Below, one piece after another: positions 25,161 to 34,857 of a stretch of 64,000 bases of DNA; the first letter of the stretch is position 1; every line of letters begins with the position of its first letter. A model generated the notes under the pieces. It was not told the DNA's origin. It ran no database searches and saw only the letters and a list, made by a program, of their open reading frames with translations. The translations under genes and the position numbers were made by a program. The DNA is from Methylonatrum sp040877625 (lineage in GTDB: Bacteria; Pseudomonadota; Gammaproteobacteria; Nitrococcales; Aquisalimonadaceae). Location of the stretch: the NCBI GenBank assembly GCA_040877625.1, contig JBBDNK010000033.1:62001-126000 (forward strand), in the 5' to 3' direction.

Positions 25161-25511
25161 ATGAGAGTAAGGGATCTGGTTGAGAGCTGGAACTCGGCAG
25201 CTGACAAGGGCCGCACGGCCGAAGAATTCCGGGTCCGTTTGCACCTGGGTGACGCAGCCCGACTCGCGGCGCTGCGCGACATGTTTCCGTCCCGCACCGA
25301 AGAAGAACTGATAACGGATCTACTGGCCGCCGCGCTGCAGGAGCTTGAAGAGTCCCTGCCTTACATCCCCGGTCAGCGCATTACCGCTGAAGACGAACAT
25401 GGCGATCCTATCCATGAAGACGTGGGTCCCACGCCGCGGTTTCAGGAACTCACCCGTAAACATCTGCAACGCCTGCAGCGTCAGCAAACCCGGCAGGCGG
25501 CAAGGCGATGA
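25161..25511 (+). CDS. Conserved small protein of unknown function (annotated in pseudomonads as pilin assembly / type 1 pili tip component)
   Basis: 116 residues, no signal peptide and no membrane segment. The sequence RVRLHLGDAARLAALRDMFPSRTEEEL, ITDLLAAALQELEESLPYIPG, EDEHGDPIHEDVGPTPRF and a basic tail rich in Q and R recalls a family found in Pseudomonas relatives under pilin-assembly names. I know of no firm evidence for that function. GAGG lies about 11 bases before ATG 25161. It is the last gene of the plus-strand block and converges with pmbA; a CCACG/CGTGG dyad lies in the 27-base gap. Confidence 0.7.
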   Translation: MRVRDLVESWNSAADKGRTAEEFRVRLHLGDAARLAALRDMFPSRTEEELITDLLAAALQELEESLPYIPGQRITAEDEHGDPIHEDVGPTPRFQELTRKHLQRLQRQQTRQAARR

Positions 25512-25538
25512 TCGACCACGCGTAACCGTGGGTGCGAC

Positions 25539-26897
25539 CTACTCTCCGGCCACGGTCATGCCGTCGATCAGTAGCGAACCGGTGACAAGATTGCCACGCC
25601 GGTCCAGATCGGTACCGGCAGCCATCAGCCCCATGTACATATCACGCAGATTTCCGGCCACCGTAATCTCTTGGACCGGATAGGCGATTTCACCATTCTC
25701 GACCCAGAATCCCGATGCCCCTCGGGAATAATCGCCGGTCACCAGGTTAACGCCCTGCCCCATGAGTTCGGTAACCACCAGCCCGGTCCCCATCTCCCGC
25801 AGCAAGCCTTCGAAATCCAGCGCGCCCGGCGTCATCGTCAGGTTACTGACGCCGCCGGCGTTGCCGGTGGTCTGCATACCCAGCTTCCGCGCCGAGTAGC
25901 TGTCCAGCACATAGCCTTGCAGCACGCCACGGTCGACCAGCACGCGCTCTCGCGTCTGAACGCCTTCGTTGTCGAACGCGGAACTGCCCATTGCGCCTTT
26001 CAGATAGGGATGCTCGGTAAGCGTTACATGTTCTGGAAACACCTGCTTGCCAAGGTGATCGAGCATGAACGATGCGCGCCGGTAGAGGCTGCCGCCGTGA
26101 ATTGCCCCAACCAGATGCCCCAGCAAACCCTGGGCGACCGTCGGCGCATACAGTACTGGCGTGCGCCGGGTGCCGAGGCGCCGGCTGCCCAATCTTCGCA
26201 CCGTCCGTTGCGCAGCCTGGCGGCCGACGGACTCCGCCGACTCCAGCTTCCCGGGTGCGCGATTGACGGTGTACCAGTAATCGCGATGCATGCCCTGCTC
26301 GTCCCGGGCAATGACCATGCAGCTGGTGCCGTGCCGCGTTCGGCGCGTGGTGCCGAGAAATCCGTTGCTATTGCCATAGGCACGCAGGCCGGCGTGCGTG
26401 GATACATTCGCACCGTCGGTATTGATAATGCGGGCATCGGTGGCCAGCGCTGCTGCCTCGCTGGCCTTGGCCAACTCGATGGCCTGATCCGCATTCAGCT
26501 CCCAGGGGTGAAACAGCTCCAGGTCGGGGAACCGCGTAGCCAGCAATGATGGATCCGCGAGCCCCTGGGCGGGATCCTCCGAGGTATAGCGGGCGATGCT
26601 GCAGGCCGCCGCCACGGTGGCGCGCAAGGAATCCGCAGAAAAATCCGCCGAGCTGGCGGAACCCTGACGTTGCCCGAAATAGACCGTAACTCCGAGGAAG
26701 CGATCACGCTGGTGCTCCAGCGTATCCACTTCTCCCTGACGCACGCTCACCGACAATCCGACACCGACACTGACCGACGCCTCCGCCGACGTGGCGCCCT
26801 TCGATTTTGCCTCTTCCAGAACCTGCTCGACGAGGCCGTTTAGCTCGGCGTCAGCTGGAAGGGTATGCGCGGTACTGGTGATGGCGACTGTGGTCAT
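25539..26897 (-). CDS. pmbA: PmbA/TldE, subunit of the TldD/E metalloprotease
   Basis: 452 residues. PmbA (TldE) forms a heterodimer with TldD; it lacks the zinc HExxxH motif but shares the fold (QGEVDTLEHQRDRFLGVTVYFG, GAMGSSAFDNEGVQTRERVLVDRGVLQGYVLDSYSARKLG split over about 300-345, and a C-terminal LVTGDYSRGASGFWVENGE). The complex trims peptides such as microcin B17 and the CcdA antitoxin in E. coli. ATG 26897 has AGGA five bases upstream. ATG 26903 is two codons earlier. The frame reaching 27110 runs through a repeat and is rejected. Confidence 0.93.
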   Translation of the reverse strand: MTTVAITSTAHTLPADAELNGLVEQVLEEAKSKGATSAEASVSVGVGLSVSVRQGEVDTLEHQRDRFLGVTVYFGQRQGSASSADFSADSLRATVAAACSIARYTSEDPAQGLADPSLLATRFPDLELFHPWELNADQAIELAKASEAAALATDARIINTDGANVSTHAGLRAYGNSNGFLGTTRRTRHGTSCMVIARDEQGMHRDYWYTVNRAPGKLESAESVGRQAAQRTVRRLGSRRLGTRRTPVLYAPTVAQGLLGHLVGAIHGGSLYRRASFMLDHLGKQVFPEHVTLTEHPYLKGAMGSSAFDNEGVQTRERVLVDRGVLQGYVLDSYSARKLGMQTTGNAGGVSNLTMTPGALDFEGLLREMGTGLVVTELMGQGVNLVTGDYSRGASGFWVENGEIAYPVQEITVAGNLRDMYMGLMAAGTDLDRRGNLVTGSLLIDGMTVAGE

Positions 26898-26950
26898 GGT
26901 CATCCTGTCGTTAGCTGATGAAATTCCTGATGGGGAGCTAGTTCTCGGGG

Positions 26951-27068
26951 GCGAGGGCAGGATCCCGGGTCCCATTCCCGGACTCGCCGTAAATACATCC
27001 CTGTAGGCTCGACGGCGGCATCCCTGCCGCCGACGGTCCGGGAATGGGACCCGGGACCCTGCCCTCGC
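26951..27068. repeat. Structured inverted repeat between tldD and pmbA
   Basis: Two arms of 32 bases, 26951-26982 and 27037-27068, are reverse complements with one mismatch. The 54-base interior holds two smaller hairpins with a shared CATCCCTG-like core: TACA-TCCC-TGTA (26994-27005) and GGCGGCA-TCCC-TGCCGCC (27015-27032). The element fills most of the gap between tldD and pmbA, which are otherwise one transcript. Arms plus nested hairpins look like a REP or non-autonomous palindromic element rather than a plain terminator. I believe similar CATCCCTG hairpin repeats occur in other halophilic gammaproteobacteria, but could not check. Confidence 0.85.
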
Positions 27069-27125
27069 GTGCCATAACGCGCCTTCTCCTACTATCCTCG
27101 CTCCATCCACCGGTCATGAATACTG

Positions 27126-28568
27126 TTACCCGTTGGTTCCACCGACGGTCAGGGCATCCACCTTGAGGGTCGGCTGCCCCACGCCGACCGGCACGCTCTG
27201 CCCGTCCTTGCCGCAGACGCCGACGCCGGCATCCAGCTTCATGTCGTTGCCGACCATGCTGACGCGCGTGAGCACATCCGGGCCATTGCCGATCAGCGTG
27301 GCGCCCTTGACCGGCCGAGTGATCTTGCCGTTCTCGATCAGATAGGCCTCGCTCGCGGAAAACACGAACTTGCCGGAGGTGATGTCTACCTGGCCACCGC
27401 CGAAATTGACCGCGTACAGACCCCGGTCAACGCTGGCGATGATCTCCGCCGGGTCGTGAGGGCCGTTCAGCATGTACGTGTTGGTCATGCGCGGCATGGG
27501 CAGGTGGGCATAGGATTCCCGCCGGCCGTTGCCGGTGGGCTGCATGCCCATGAGCCGGGCGTTGGTGCGGTCCTGCATGTACCCCTTGAGTACGCCGTTC
27601 TCGATCAGCACGGTACGCTCCGTGGGCACACCCTCGTCGTCGATGTTGAGCGAACCGCGCCGGTGTTCCAGCGTGCCGTCATCAACCACGGTGCACAGGC
27701 TCGACGCAACCTTTTCTCCCAGCCGCCCGGCAAAGGCGGAAGTGCCCTTGCGATTGAAATCCCCTTCCAGGCCATGGCCAATGGCCTCGTGCAGCAGCAC
27801 CCCGGGCCAGCCGGGGCCAAGCACGACCGGCATGGTGCCGGCGGGCGCGTCCACCGCTTCCAGGTTTACCAGGGCCAGCCGCACCGCCTCACGGGCAAAC
27901 CCGAGCGCGCGGTCCTGCTCCATGAACCAGGCGTAGCCGAACCGTCCGCCACCGCCCGAGCTGCCATTCTCGCGGCGCCCGTTGTCCTCTGCCAGTACGG
28001 TCACATTGAGCCGCACCAGCGGCCGGATGTCGGCATTCAGACGGCCATCGCTGTCGGCGATCAGCACCACATCGTGAAGGCCGGAAAGGCTGACCATCAC
28101 CTGGGACACGCGCGGGTCCTGACGACGGGCTTCGGCATCGACCTGGCGGAGCAGGTCAACCTTTTCCTGGTCGGTCAGCGAGCTGAGGGGATCCGTCGGC
28201 GTATACAAGCGCAGACCCTGCCCCCGACTCCACGTTCTCAGGCCGCCGGACTGACCGGCACGGGAGATGGCGCGGGCGGCGCTGGAGGCCTCAAGGAGGG
28301 CGGGCAGCACGATATCATCGGAGTACGCAAAACCCGTCTTCTCGCCACTGACGGCCCGCACACCAACACCCTGATCGATACTGTGCGTGCCATGTTTGAT
28401 GATGCCGTCCTCGAGCGCCCAGGTCTCATGGTGACTGCTCTGGAAATAGAGATCCGCCGCATCCACGGAGGGTCCCATCAGGCGACTGAAGGCCTGCTCC
28501 AGCGCCGTGTCGTCGAGACCGGCCGGGGCAAGCAGCGTGTTTCGGGCAATATCCAGACTGTGGGCCAT
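27126..28568 (-). CDS. tldD: TldD, catalytic subunit of the TldD/E metalloprotease
   Basis: 480 residues. Zinc site HEAIGHGLEGD (HExxxH) near residue 253, in PGWPGVLLHEAIGHGLEGD; GVGVRAVSGEKTGFAYSDD in the N-terminal domain; C-terminal KLDAGVGVCGKDGQSVPVGVGQP with the conserved Cys. With PmbA it forms a closed heterodimeric protease for unfolded peptides. In E. coli tldD and pmbA are unlinked; here they are adjacent, as in pseudomonads, separated by the inverted repeat. Follows the nitrilase gene by 17 bases. Confidence 0.95.
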   Translation of the reverse strand: MAHSLDIARNTLLAPAGLDDTALEQAFSRLMGPSVDAADLYFQSSHHETWALEDGIIKHGTHSIDQGVGVRAVSGEKTGFAYSDDIVLPALLEASSAARAISRAGQSGGLRTWSRGQGLRLYTPTDPLSSLTDQEKVDLLRQVDAEARRQDPRVSQVMVSLSGLHDVVLIADSDGRLNADIRPLVRLNVTVLAEDNGRRENGSSGGGGRFGYAWFMEQDRALGFAREAVRLALVNLEAVDAPAGTMPVVLGPGWPGVLLHEAIGHGLEGDFNRKGTSAFAGRLGEKVASSLCTVVDDGTLEHRRGSLNIDDEGVPTERTVLIENGVLKGYMQDRTNARLMGMQPTGNGRRESYAHLPMPRMTNTYMLNGPHDPAEIIASVDRGLYAVNFGGGQVDITSGKFVFSASEAYLIENGKITRPVKGATLIGNGPDVLTRVSMVGNDMKLDAGVGVCGKDGQSVPVGVGQPTLKVDALTVGGTNG

Positions 28569-28585
28569 GTGTCAGCAATCTCCGG

Positions 28586-29473
28586 TCATTGTTCTGCGGT
28601 TTCGCGGCTTTCCACGGATGACGCAGCCAGCGGCTCGTCCAGGATTCGGAAGCGGCGATGCAGGAGGGTGGGAAAACGTTCCCGCACATCTGCTACCAAA
28701 CTGAGGTCCAGATCCCCGAATACAACCCCCGACCCCCTGTTCAGGCAGTCCACGACCTTCCCCCAGGGATCCACGATCATGCTCTCGCCATGCGTCTCGC
28801 GGCCATTGACGTGGTAACCACCCTGATTTGGCGCCACGATGTAGCAGAGATTTTCGATGGCCCGGGCCCGAACCAGCGTTCGCCAGTGCGCTTCACCGGT
28901 CCTGGCCGTAAACGCGGATGGCAGTACAATCAGCTCGGCGCCCTGCTCCACCAGCAACCTGAACAACTCTGGAAAGCGAAGATCGTAACAGATCGTCATG
29001 CCCAGGCGGCCGAACGGCGTATCCACCAATACCAGGCCGTTCCCTGGCTCCAGCGTCGCCGACTCACGATAGGCCCGGTCTCCTTCCACATCCACGTCAA
29101 AAAGGTGAATCTTGTCGTACCGGGCCACGCGGCGCCCGGTATCGTCGTAAAGCAGACTGCTCTGGCGGGCTCGGTCGGGGTTATCGGCCATCATCGGAAT
29201 GGTTCCCGCCACCAGCCAGACGCGGTGTCGTTGCGCCTGTTCGGCGAAGAATGCCTGCAGCGGCCCCCCGGCATCGGTTTCCCGATGCGCCAGCTTGTCG
29301 GTTTCCCGCAATCCCATGATGGCGACGTTCTCGGGCAGCACCACCAGCCCCGCACCGCCTTCCGCGGCCATGGCGATCAGCCGGGCCGCTTCCGCAAGAT
29401 TGGCCTCGATGCGAGGCCCGGAGGCCATCTGAATGGCTGCGACTCGATTGAACGGCGGGGACGCGTTAGGCAT
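28586..29473 (-). CDS. Nitrilase-superfamily amidase (deaminated glutathione amidase / omega-amidase type)
   Basis: 295 residues with the Glu-Lys-Cys triad of carbon-nitrogen hydrolases: LPENVAIMG, YDKIHLFDVDV and ICYDLRFPEL. YDLRFPELFR and AIENLCYIVAPNQGG match the Nit1/YafV-like branch that repairs deaminated glutathione or 2-oxo-acid amides. ATG 29473 starts MPNASPPFNRVAAIQM; the frame to 29566 is an unlikely extension. It sits between yhdP and tldD, a conserved gammaproteobacterial order. Exact substrate is inferred from family only. Confidence 0.88.
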   Translation of the reverse strand: MPNASPPFNRVAAIQMASGPRIEANLAEAARLIAMAAEGGAGLVVLPENVAIMGLRETDKLAHRETDAGGPLQAFFAEQAQRHRVWLVAGTIPMMADNPDRARQSSLLYDDTGRRVARYDKIHLFDVDVEGDRAYRESATLEPGNGLVLVDTPFGRLGMTICYDLRFPELFRLLVEQGAELIVLPSAFTARTGEAHWRTLVRARAIENLCYIVAPNQGGYHVNGRETHGESMIVDPWGKVVDCLNRGSGVVFGDLDLSLVADVRERFPTLLHRRFRILDEPLAASSVESRETAEQ

Positions 29474-29611
29474 GTATGACTCCTGGCATGCGCGACTGAC
29501 GTGACACTCCGGTGCAGGAGGCTCGCGGCTGAAACGTAACATTACCGGGAAGCGCCGACCATTCACCAGATGGCCTGCATATCGACGTTACCATGGCCGA
29601 TGCGGCGGCGA

Positions 29612-32600
29612 TCATGGCCCGGAATGGCCGACACCCGGTCCCGATGAAGGTGGCGAATTATTACCGGTGCGTTCAATCCGCTCTATTACCGGATCCACCC
29701 AGGGCCCGGTGAGCCGGTACTGCACTCGGGCAATGCCGTCCACGCCCTGACTGAACAGCTGCTGCGCCACAAACAGTGCCGCCGCCGCCGGCGGCCCACC
29801 GATCAGACCGCCGATCAACGGCAGGGTGGCGGAGGCCTTGGGAACGACAGTCACGATCTGATCGTAGTTCCGCGCAACCAGATCGACCTCCCCGGCGGCG
29901 CTGATACGTGCGGACGGCCCGTCAATGAACAACCTCTGAGGTTCCGCTCGCCCATCAGCCAGATCAATGTCCGCGACCAGCGTATCGAACACAAAACCTT
30001 CATCGAAGACATCGGAGAAATTCAAAAACAGACGGCGCGGCAGCATTGCCACGCTCACCAGGCCCAGCAGCCTGCCGGCACCCGGCTCGACCTGCAGCAA
30101 GCGGCCATTGCTGACATCCAGGCGCACTTGCCCATCGACCGCCGCCGGTTCAATATCCATGGGCCCGCCCGGCCAGGCCAGCGAACCGTGAAACCGGCCA
30201 CGACCTCCCCGCATCGCATCCGGATGCCCCCAGGCGCTCAACAGCATCCCCACATCCTCACTGCGCAGGGAGAAGCGGAAATCGCTCCCCTCCGGCACCC
30301 GCCAACGGCCGTTTGCCTCCATGGCATGATCCGGGCCGTTCAGGGTAAATTCCCGCAGCCGATAATCCCCGGTCACTTCCCTGGAGCCCTGTAGGCGGAG
30401 CCGGCCCATATCTCGCCCCATTAACACCAGATTGCTAATATCGACGTCAATCGTCGGCAGTCCGGAGGGCTTCATCGAATTTCCGGAACGGCCGCCTCGC
30501 GACCGACCACCTCCTTCGTCGGTATCCGTGACAGGCAACGACGCGAGTCGGAGGTAGCGCAGGTCGACCCGCAATGGATCATCATTGTCATCGCGCTCTT
30601 CAGGTAAATGAAGTGTACCCGCGGCGGTGGGGCCATCCACCAGCAGATCCCAGCCGTCATCGCGCTGACCGCGGACGGCGATATCCGGCAGGTTCAAACC
30701 ACCCAGACGCAAACTGTCCACTCCTATATCCAGCGAGCGCAGTGCCAGCGGCGTCTGCTCCGCGCGCACGCCTGTCTCGGGCTGTGGCGACCAGGCGAGC
30801 CAGCCGCCCAGATCCAGTTCCGTGGTACGGCCGGTCAGCGCGATACCGCGTTGCGACGGAAGCGTGGCGTCAGTGCCACCCAGGCGAACCCCCATCCGCT
30901 CTATGCCGCCGCCCTGCTCCGCCAGCGTCAGCACGATGGAGGCTCGGTCCCCGTACTGGATACGGAAAGGACTGAACCGGCCACCCACGCCAAACCGAAC
31001 CGACAGGGCGAGATCGTCGCCCGGGGCTTTTCCGAATGGCGCGGGCATGGCGTTGCTGACGCCGATCAGGTCGGAGTTGAACTGAAGCTCGACCGGAAAG
31101 TCAGAGGGCGTGTCGCCGCCAAACCCCGGCAAATCGGCTATGACAGAGAGGTTGCCCGCACCGGTGAGAAATTCGGTCCCGGGAACGTGTTCATGCAGTG
31201 TCGACAGGGGTACTTGACGCGCATCGGCACGGAGCCTGATCAGCCGTCCTCCGTTTCCGACTTCCCGGTTCTCCGCGGATAACACCAGGGGAGCGCCGCG
31301 AAACCGCCCGAGCACGCCGGACGCCGTCACGCCGCTTCGATCGAAACTGACCGCCCCATTGATGGACTCAAGGCTGAGATCCCAGGCTGGAACCCGGAAA
31401 CCTGCTTCATTGAGCTCAATCCGCCCGTCAACATCAACGGGCCGGCCACCGAAAGGAATTTCCAGAGCGAGGGACAAGCCATGATCGCCGTCCAGGTGCA
31501 TGGTCGAAAGCGTCTGATCCAATGCCGGCCCGGTAAGCGGCACATCCCGGAGAAAACCCAGCATGGACGCCCCCGCCGCCTGCATGCGTCCGGTAATGGC
31601 CAGTGGTGTCCGGCCCAGTTCCGGGATAACGGCCTCGGCTCGCAGCAGACGAGCACCGCCGATGTCTCCGCCATCGGCTGTTATGCGCATGCTTCGACCC
31701 TGAAAATGCAGATGCGCGCGCAGCCCGGTCAGTGCCGGCCATTCGGGCAGATAGTTCAGGGTGGCATCGGTGGCGTCGGCACGCACCTCGAAATGGCCCC
31801 GCCCGTTCTGAAACGGAAAATCGGGCGCATGACCAAAGAAGATGACGTCCGCGCTACCCACGGTGCCTGCCTCGATACCGCGATCAAGCCAGGCCAGCAG
31901 TCCATCGCGCATGATACCCGCGGGCAGATAACGGTAGATCCTCGCAGCATTGCCGGGTTCGCCGCGCAGGTTCGCCCGCAGATCCACGAATAGAGGTTCC
32001 TGCTGCCTCCGGGCCAGGGTAAAGCGGGAGACAACGCGACCATCGCCGTTGTCCATGACGCTTTCGTTCACATCCAGGCGCCAGCCCTCGCTGTCAAGGC
32101 GCCAATGTGCCTCGGCCGCCAGATGTTCGAAGGGAATGGGATCCCGGAACAGACCCGGCAGATTTAATGCGCCCTGTCCGCCACGTAACGTAAAATAGCC
32201 GCTCTGGCTGCCGGCAGCACCCGGCTCGCCCATTAGTAGACCCTGCAGATCGCCCCGTAGCTGCCCCCATAGCCGCAGATTTCCCTCCACGCTGACCGGA
32301 AGACCGGGCCCGACCGCATCCCCGACCAGCTCATCCAGGGTTTCCGGGCGCAGCCCGCGGGCCTCTATGAACAGTTGGGCCCGATCCAGACGTCGCGACG
32401 GTGGCCTGTCCCGCTCCCATTCCAGGGCAAATGCCAGTTCCCGCCCCCAGCGCCCCGGCAACTCGGCACGCCCCGAAAGCCGCTGGCCGCCACCCGGTAT
32501 TGCCCGCATCAGCAGCTCCACCTTGTGCAGCTTGCGCGTATGCTGACGACGCAGATCCAGCAGCCGCACGCGACTGTCGGTCAGATTGAGATCCAGACGT

Positions 32601-33094
32601 CGGTGCGTGAGTTCATCCAGGAAGTCGCTGGTGGCCTCAAGCGCAGAATCGCGCAACCCGACCGCACCTACCCCGACGACGCGGAACTTCCCGGCAATGT
32701 CCCGCTGGACGGTCAGATCCATGCCGACCAGCTCGATCCCTGACGGCGTCAGTTCCCGTGCACGCAACGAGGACAGCAGGTCCACATTCACGCGCAGTTC
32801 CTGAAACGCCAGCCCGCTTCCGGCACCGCCCCCGGCACCCACCTCGACGTTCTCGAGCACCACCTGCGGGTTCGATCCGCGCCATTTGACATGCAGGCCG
32901 CCCAGAGTCAGGGGCTGACCGAGTGATTCGCTGATACGGGCCTCAACCTGGGCGCGATACTCCGGGATCACGGCCACGGCGATACGCAGGGCGGTCAAAC
33001 CCACGGCCATCAATACCAGCGTGATGGTCAGGATGTACCAGAGCAGGCGTGGCAATCGCCGCAGTGTCGACGATCGCGGATGCTGGACGCTCAC
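29612..33094 (-). CDS. yhdP: YhdP, AsmA-like envelope phospholipid transport protein
   Basis: 1160 residues, close to the family norm of about 1250. One N-terminal membrane anchor (about 18-42, LLWYILTITLVLMAVGLTAL) is followed by a very long periplasmic beta-rich AsmA-like region and a DUF3971/TIGR02099 domain, ending with the AsmA C-terminal segment (GRLLQVEPGAGRLLGLVSVAMLPRRLFLNFSDVF over about 1010-1045). In E. coli YhdP, with TamB and YdbH, spans the periplasm as a lipid bridge. I start at GTG 33094 because GGAGG lies five bases upstream; GTG 33106 is the alternative. A proline-rich C-terminal tail follows. Downstream of rng by 241 bases. Confidence 0.92.
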   Translation of the reverse strand: MSVQHPRSSTLRRLPRLLWYILTITLVLMAVGLTALRIAVAVIPEYRAQVEARISESLGQPLTLGGLHVKWRGSNPQVVLENVEVGAGGGAGSGLAFQELRVNVDLLSSLRARELTPSGIELVGMDLTVQRDIAGKFRVVGVGAVGLRDSALEATSDFLDELTHRRLDLNLTDSRVRLLDLRRQHTRKLHKVELLMRAIPGGGQRLSGRAELPGRWGRELAFALEWERDRPPSRRLDRAQLFIEARGLRPETLDELVGDAVGPGLPVSVEGNLRLWGQLRGDLQGLLMGEPGAAGSQSGYFTLRGGQGALNLPGLFRDPIPFEHLAAEAHWRLDSEGWRLDVNESVMDNGDGRVVSRFTLARRQQEPLFVDLRANLRGEPGNAARIYRYLPAGIMRDGLLAWLDRGIEAGTVGSADVIFFGHAPDFPFQNGRGHFEVRADATDATLNYLPEWPALTGLRAHLHFQGRSMRITADGGDIGGARLLRAEAVIPELGRTPLAITGRMQAAGASMLGFLRDVPLTGPALDQTLSTMHLDGDHGLSLALEIPFGGRPVDVDGRIELNEAGFRVPAWDLSLESINGAVSFDRSGVTASGVLGRFRGAPLVLSAENREVGNGGRLIRLRADARQVPLSTLHEHVPGTEFLTGAGNLSVIADLPGFGGDTPSDFPVELQFNSDLIGVSNAMPAPFGKAPGDDLALSVRFGVGGRFSPFRIQYGDRASIVLTLAEQGGGIERMGVRLGGTDATLPSQRGIALTGRTTELDLGGWLAWSPQPETGVRAEQTPLALRSLDIGVDSLRLGGLNLPDIAVRGQRDDGWDLLVDGPTAAGTLHLPEERDDNDDPLRVDLRYLRLASLPVTDTDEGGGRSRGGRSGNSMKPSGLPTIDVDISNLVLMGRDMGRLRLQGSREVTGDYRLREFTLNGPDHAMEANGRWRVPEGSDFRFSLRSEDVGMLLSAWGHPDAMRGGRGRFHGSLAWPGGPMDIEPAAVDGQVRLDVSNGRLLQVEPGAGRLLGLVSVAMLPRRLFLNFSDVFDEGFVFDTLVADIDLADGRAEPQRLFIDGPSARISAAGEVDLVARNYDQIVTVVPKASATLPLIGGLIGGPPAAAALFVAQQLFSQGVDGIARVQYRLTGPWVDPVIERIERTGNNSPPSSGPGVGHSGP

Positions 33095-33335
33095 GACGAC
33101 CTCCACCCGACATTCAGGAGTCGGTGGAAGACTATCCGGTCACCATGCGCGCAATGTTCGCAACAGGCCACCATCGCCCCATCGGCGTGGCTGCCACAAC
33201 ACTGTGTTTTGGTGGGGCCGGCGAACTGTCGGCCGCACTGCGGTGAGTCCTGGACTTCCATGATCGCTACTCTGGATCGCGTGGACCGGTCAATCGATCA
33301 TAACGGGTCGTAAAAGCCTGATACTCTGCACGGAT

Positions 33336-34811
33336 TCACATCAGAACGACATCAAACTGATCCTGTGCGTACAGGGATTCCGCCTGGAATGTCACCGGGC
33401 GGCCAATGAACGTCTCCAGTTCCGCCACACTCATGCTCTCCTCGTCAAGCACGAGGTCCACGACGCTGGCCGAAGCCAGCACCAGCAGCCTCTGGGCATC
33501 GAACTGACGCGCAGCGCGCAGGATCTCGCGGAAGATCTCATAACAGACCGTTTCCGGTGTCTTCAGTGTACCCCGGCCGCCGCACGTCGGGCAGGCCTCG
33601 CAGAGAACATGCTCGAGACTTTCACGGGTACGCTTGCGCGTCATTTCCACCAGGCCCAGGGCCGATACACTGCTGATCTGGGTCTTGGCACGATCACGCT
33701 CCAGGCTCTTCTCCAGCGCACGCAGAACCTGGCGCTTGTGCTCCTCTTCCTGCATGTCGATGAAGTCGATGATGATGATGCCGCCCAGATTGCGCAGCCT
33801 CACCTGGCGGGCGATGGACTGGGCTGCTTCCAGATTGGTCTTGAAAATGGTCTCTTCCAGATTACGCCGCCCCACATAGCCGCCGGTATTGACGTCCACG
33901 GTCGTCATGGCTTCCGTCTGATCGATGATCAGGTAACCACCCGATTTGAGTTCCACCTTTCGCGACAGAGCGCGCTGGATTTCCTCCTCCACGGCATAGA
34001 GATCGAACAGCGGCCGCTCACCCGGATAACATTCCACCCGCGGCACCATGGCCGGAAAGAACTGCTCGCAAAAGCGCAGTACCTTCTGGTGGTTCTCCCG
34101 CGAATCCACCCGTATGCGCTCGACGTTGGCGGTAACAAGGTCCCGCAGCGCGCGCAGCGCCAGCGGCAAGTCCTCGTGAACGCAGGTCCCAGGTCCGGCT
34201 ACTCTGGCCCGTTCGGCAACGCTCGCCCAGAGTTTACAGAGAAATTCGCGGTCGCCGATGAGATCGGACTCCGAAGCCTGCTCCGCGGCCGTGCGTATGA
34301 TATAACCGCCCTCGCCGCTTTCGTCGAGCAGCTGCTGACCGATGGCGCGCAGCCTTTCGCGTTCTGACTCGTCCTCGATCCGGGTGGAGATGCCAATATT
34401 ACGGCTGCGTGGCAGGAACACCAGATTGCGCGACGGAATGGTAATGTGCGTGGTGAGCCGGGCACCCTTGGTGCCCATCGGGTCCTTGACTACCTGGACA
34501 ATGACTTCCTGGCCTTCCCTCAGCAATTGCTGGACGTCCGGAATGGGTCGGCGTTCCAATTCCTCCGTCATCGCCGGATCATTGGTCGGAACCACGTCCG
34601 AGGCATGCAGAAAGGCTGTTCGGTCCAGTCCTACATCCACGAAGGCAGCCTGCATACCCGGCAGCACCCGCTGCACCCGGCCCTTGTAGATGTTTCCAAC
34701 CAGCCCCCGTTTGCGAGCCCGTTCGACCGCGACTTCCTGCAGCATCCCGTTTTCCACCAGCGCGACGCGGGTTTCCTGGGGCGTGCAGTTGATCAGTATC
34801 TCTTCCGACAT
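33336..34811 (-). CDS. rng: Ribonuclease G
   Basis: 491 residues, the RNase G size. N-terminal S1 RNA-binding domain (about 36-125, NIYKGRVQRVLPGMQAAFVDVG), 5'-sensor/RNase H-like region, catalytic acidic residues in TTVDVNTGGYVG and IIIDFIDMQ, and a zinc-link C.ACPTC near residue 405. It processes 16S rRNA 5' ends and some mRNAs. It lacks the long disordered C-terminal half of RNase E. GGAG lies about six bases before ATG 34811. Order maf-rng-yhdP is typical. The 241 bases between rng and yhdP hold no gene or clear signal. Confidence 0.95.
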   Translation of the reverse strand: MSEEILINCTPQETRVALVENGMLQEVAVERARKRGLVGNIYKGRVQRVLPGMQAAFVDVGLDRTAFLHASDVVPTNDPAMTEELERRPIPDVQQLLREGQEVIVQVVKDPMGTKGARLTTHITIPSRNLVFLPRSRNIGISTRIEDESERERLRAIGQQLLDESGEGGYIIRTAAEQASESDLIGDREFLCKLWASVAERARVAGPGTCVHEDLPLALRALRDLVTANVERIRVDSRENHQKVLRFCEQFFPAMVPRVECYPGERPLFDLYAVEEEIQRALSRKVELKSGGYLIIDQTEAMTTVDVNTGGYVGRRNLEETIFKTNLEAAQSIARQVRLRNLGGIIIIDFIDMQEEEHKRQVLRALEKSLERDRAKTQISSVSALGLVEMTRKRTRESLEHVLCEACPTCGGRGTLKTPETVCYEIFREILRAARQFDAQRLLVLASASVVDLVLDEESMSVAELETFIGRPVTFQAESLYAQDQFDVVLM

Positions 34812-34857
34812 GGAAACTCCGGTACAGTGACCGCGGACGACTCAACTGGCGCGGCCA

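Noticed and set aside
26904..27110. N-terminal extension of pmbA through the inverted repeat
   Set aside because: The extension is read through the palindromic element, lacks family similarity, and ATG 26897 has a ribosome site.
27456..28817. 453-residue plus-strand open frame opposite tldD
   Set aside because: Antisense to tldD and the end of the amidase gene; composition typical of a shadow frame.
33107..33335. Small gene or RNA between yhdP and rng
   Set aside because: Only short plus-strand open frames without motif or ribosome site; no tRNA-like or hairpin structure stands out.
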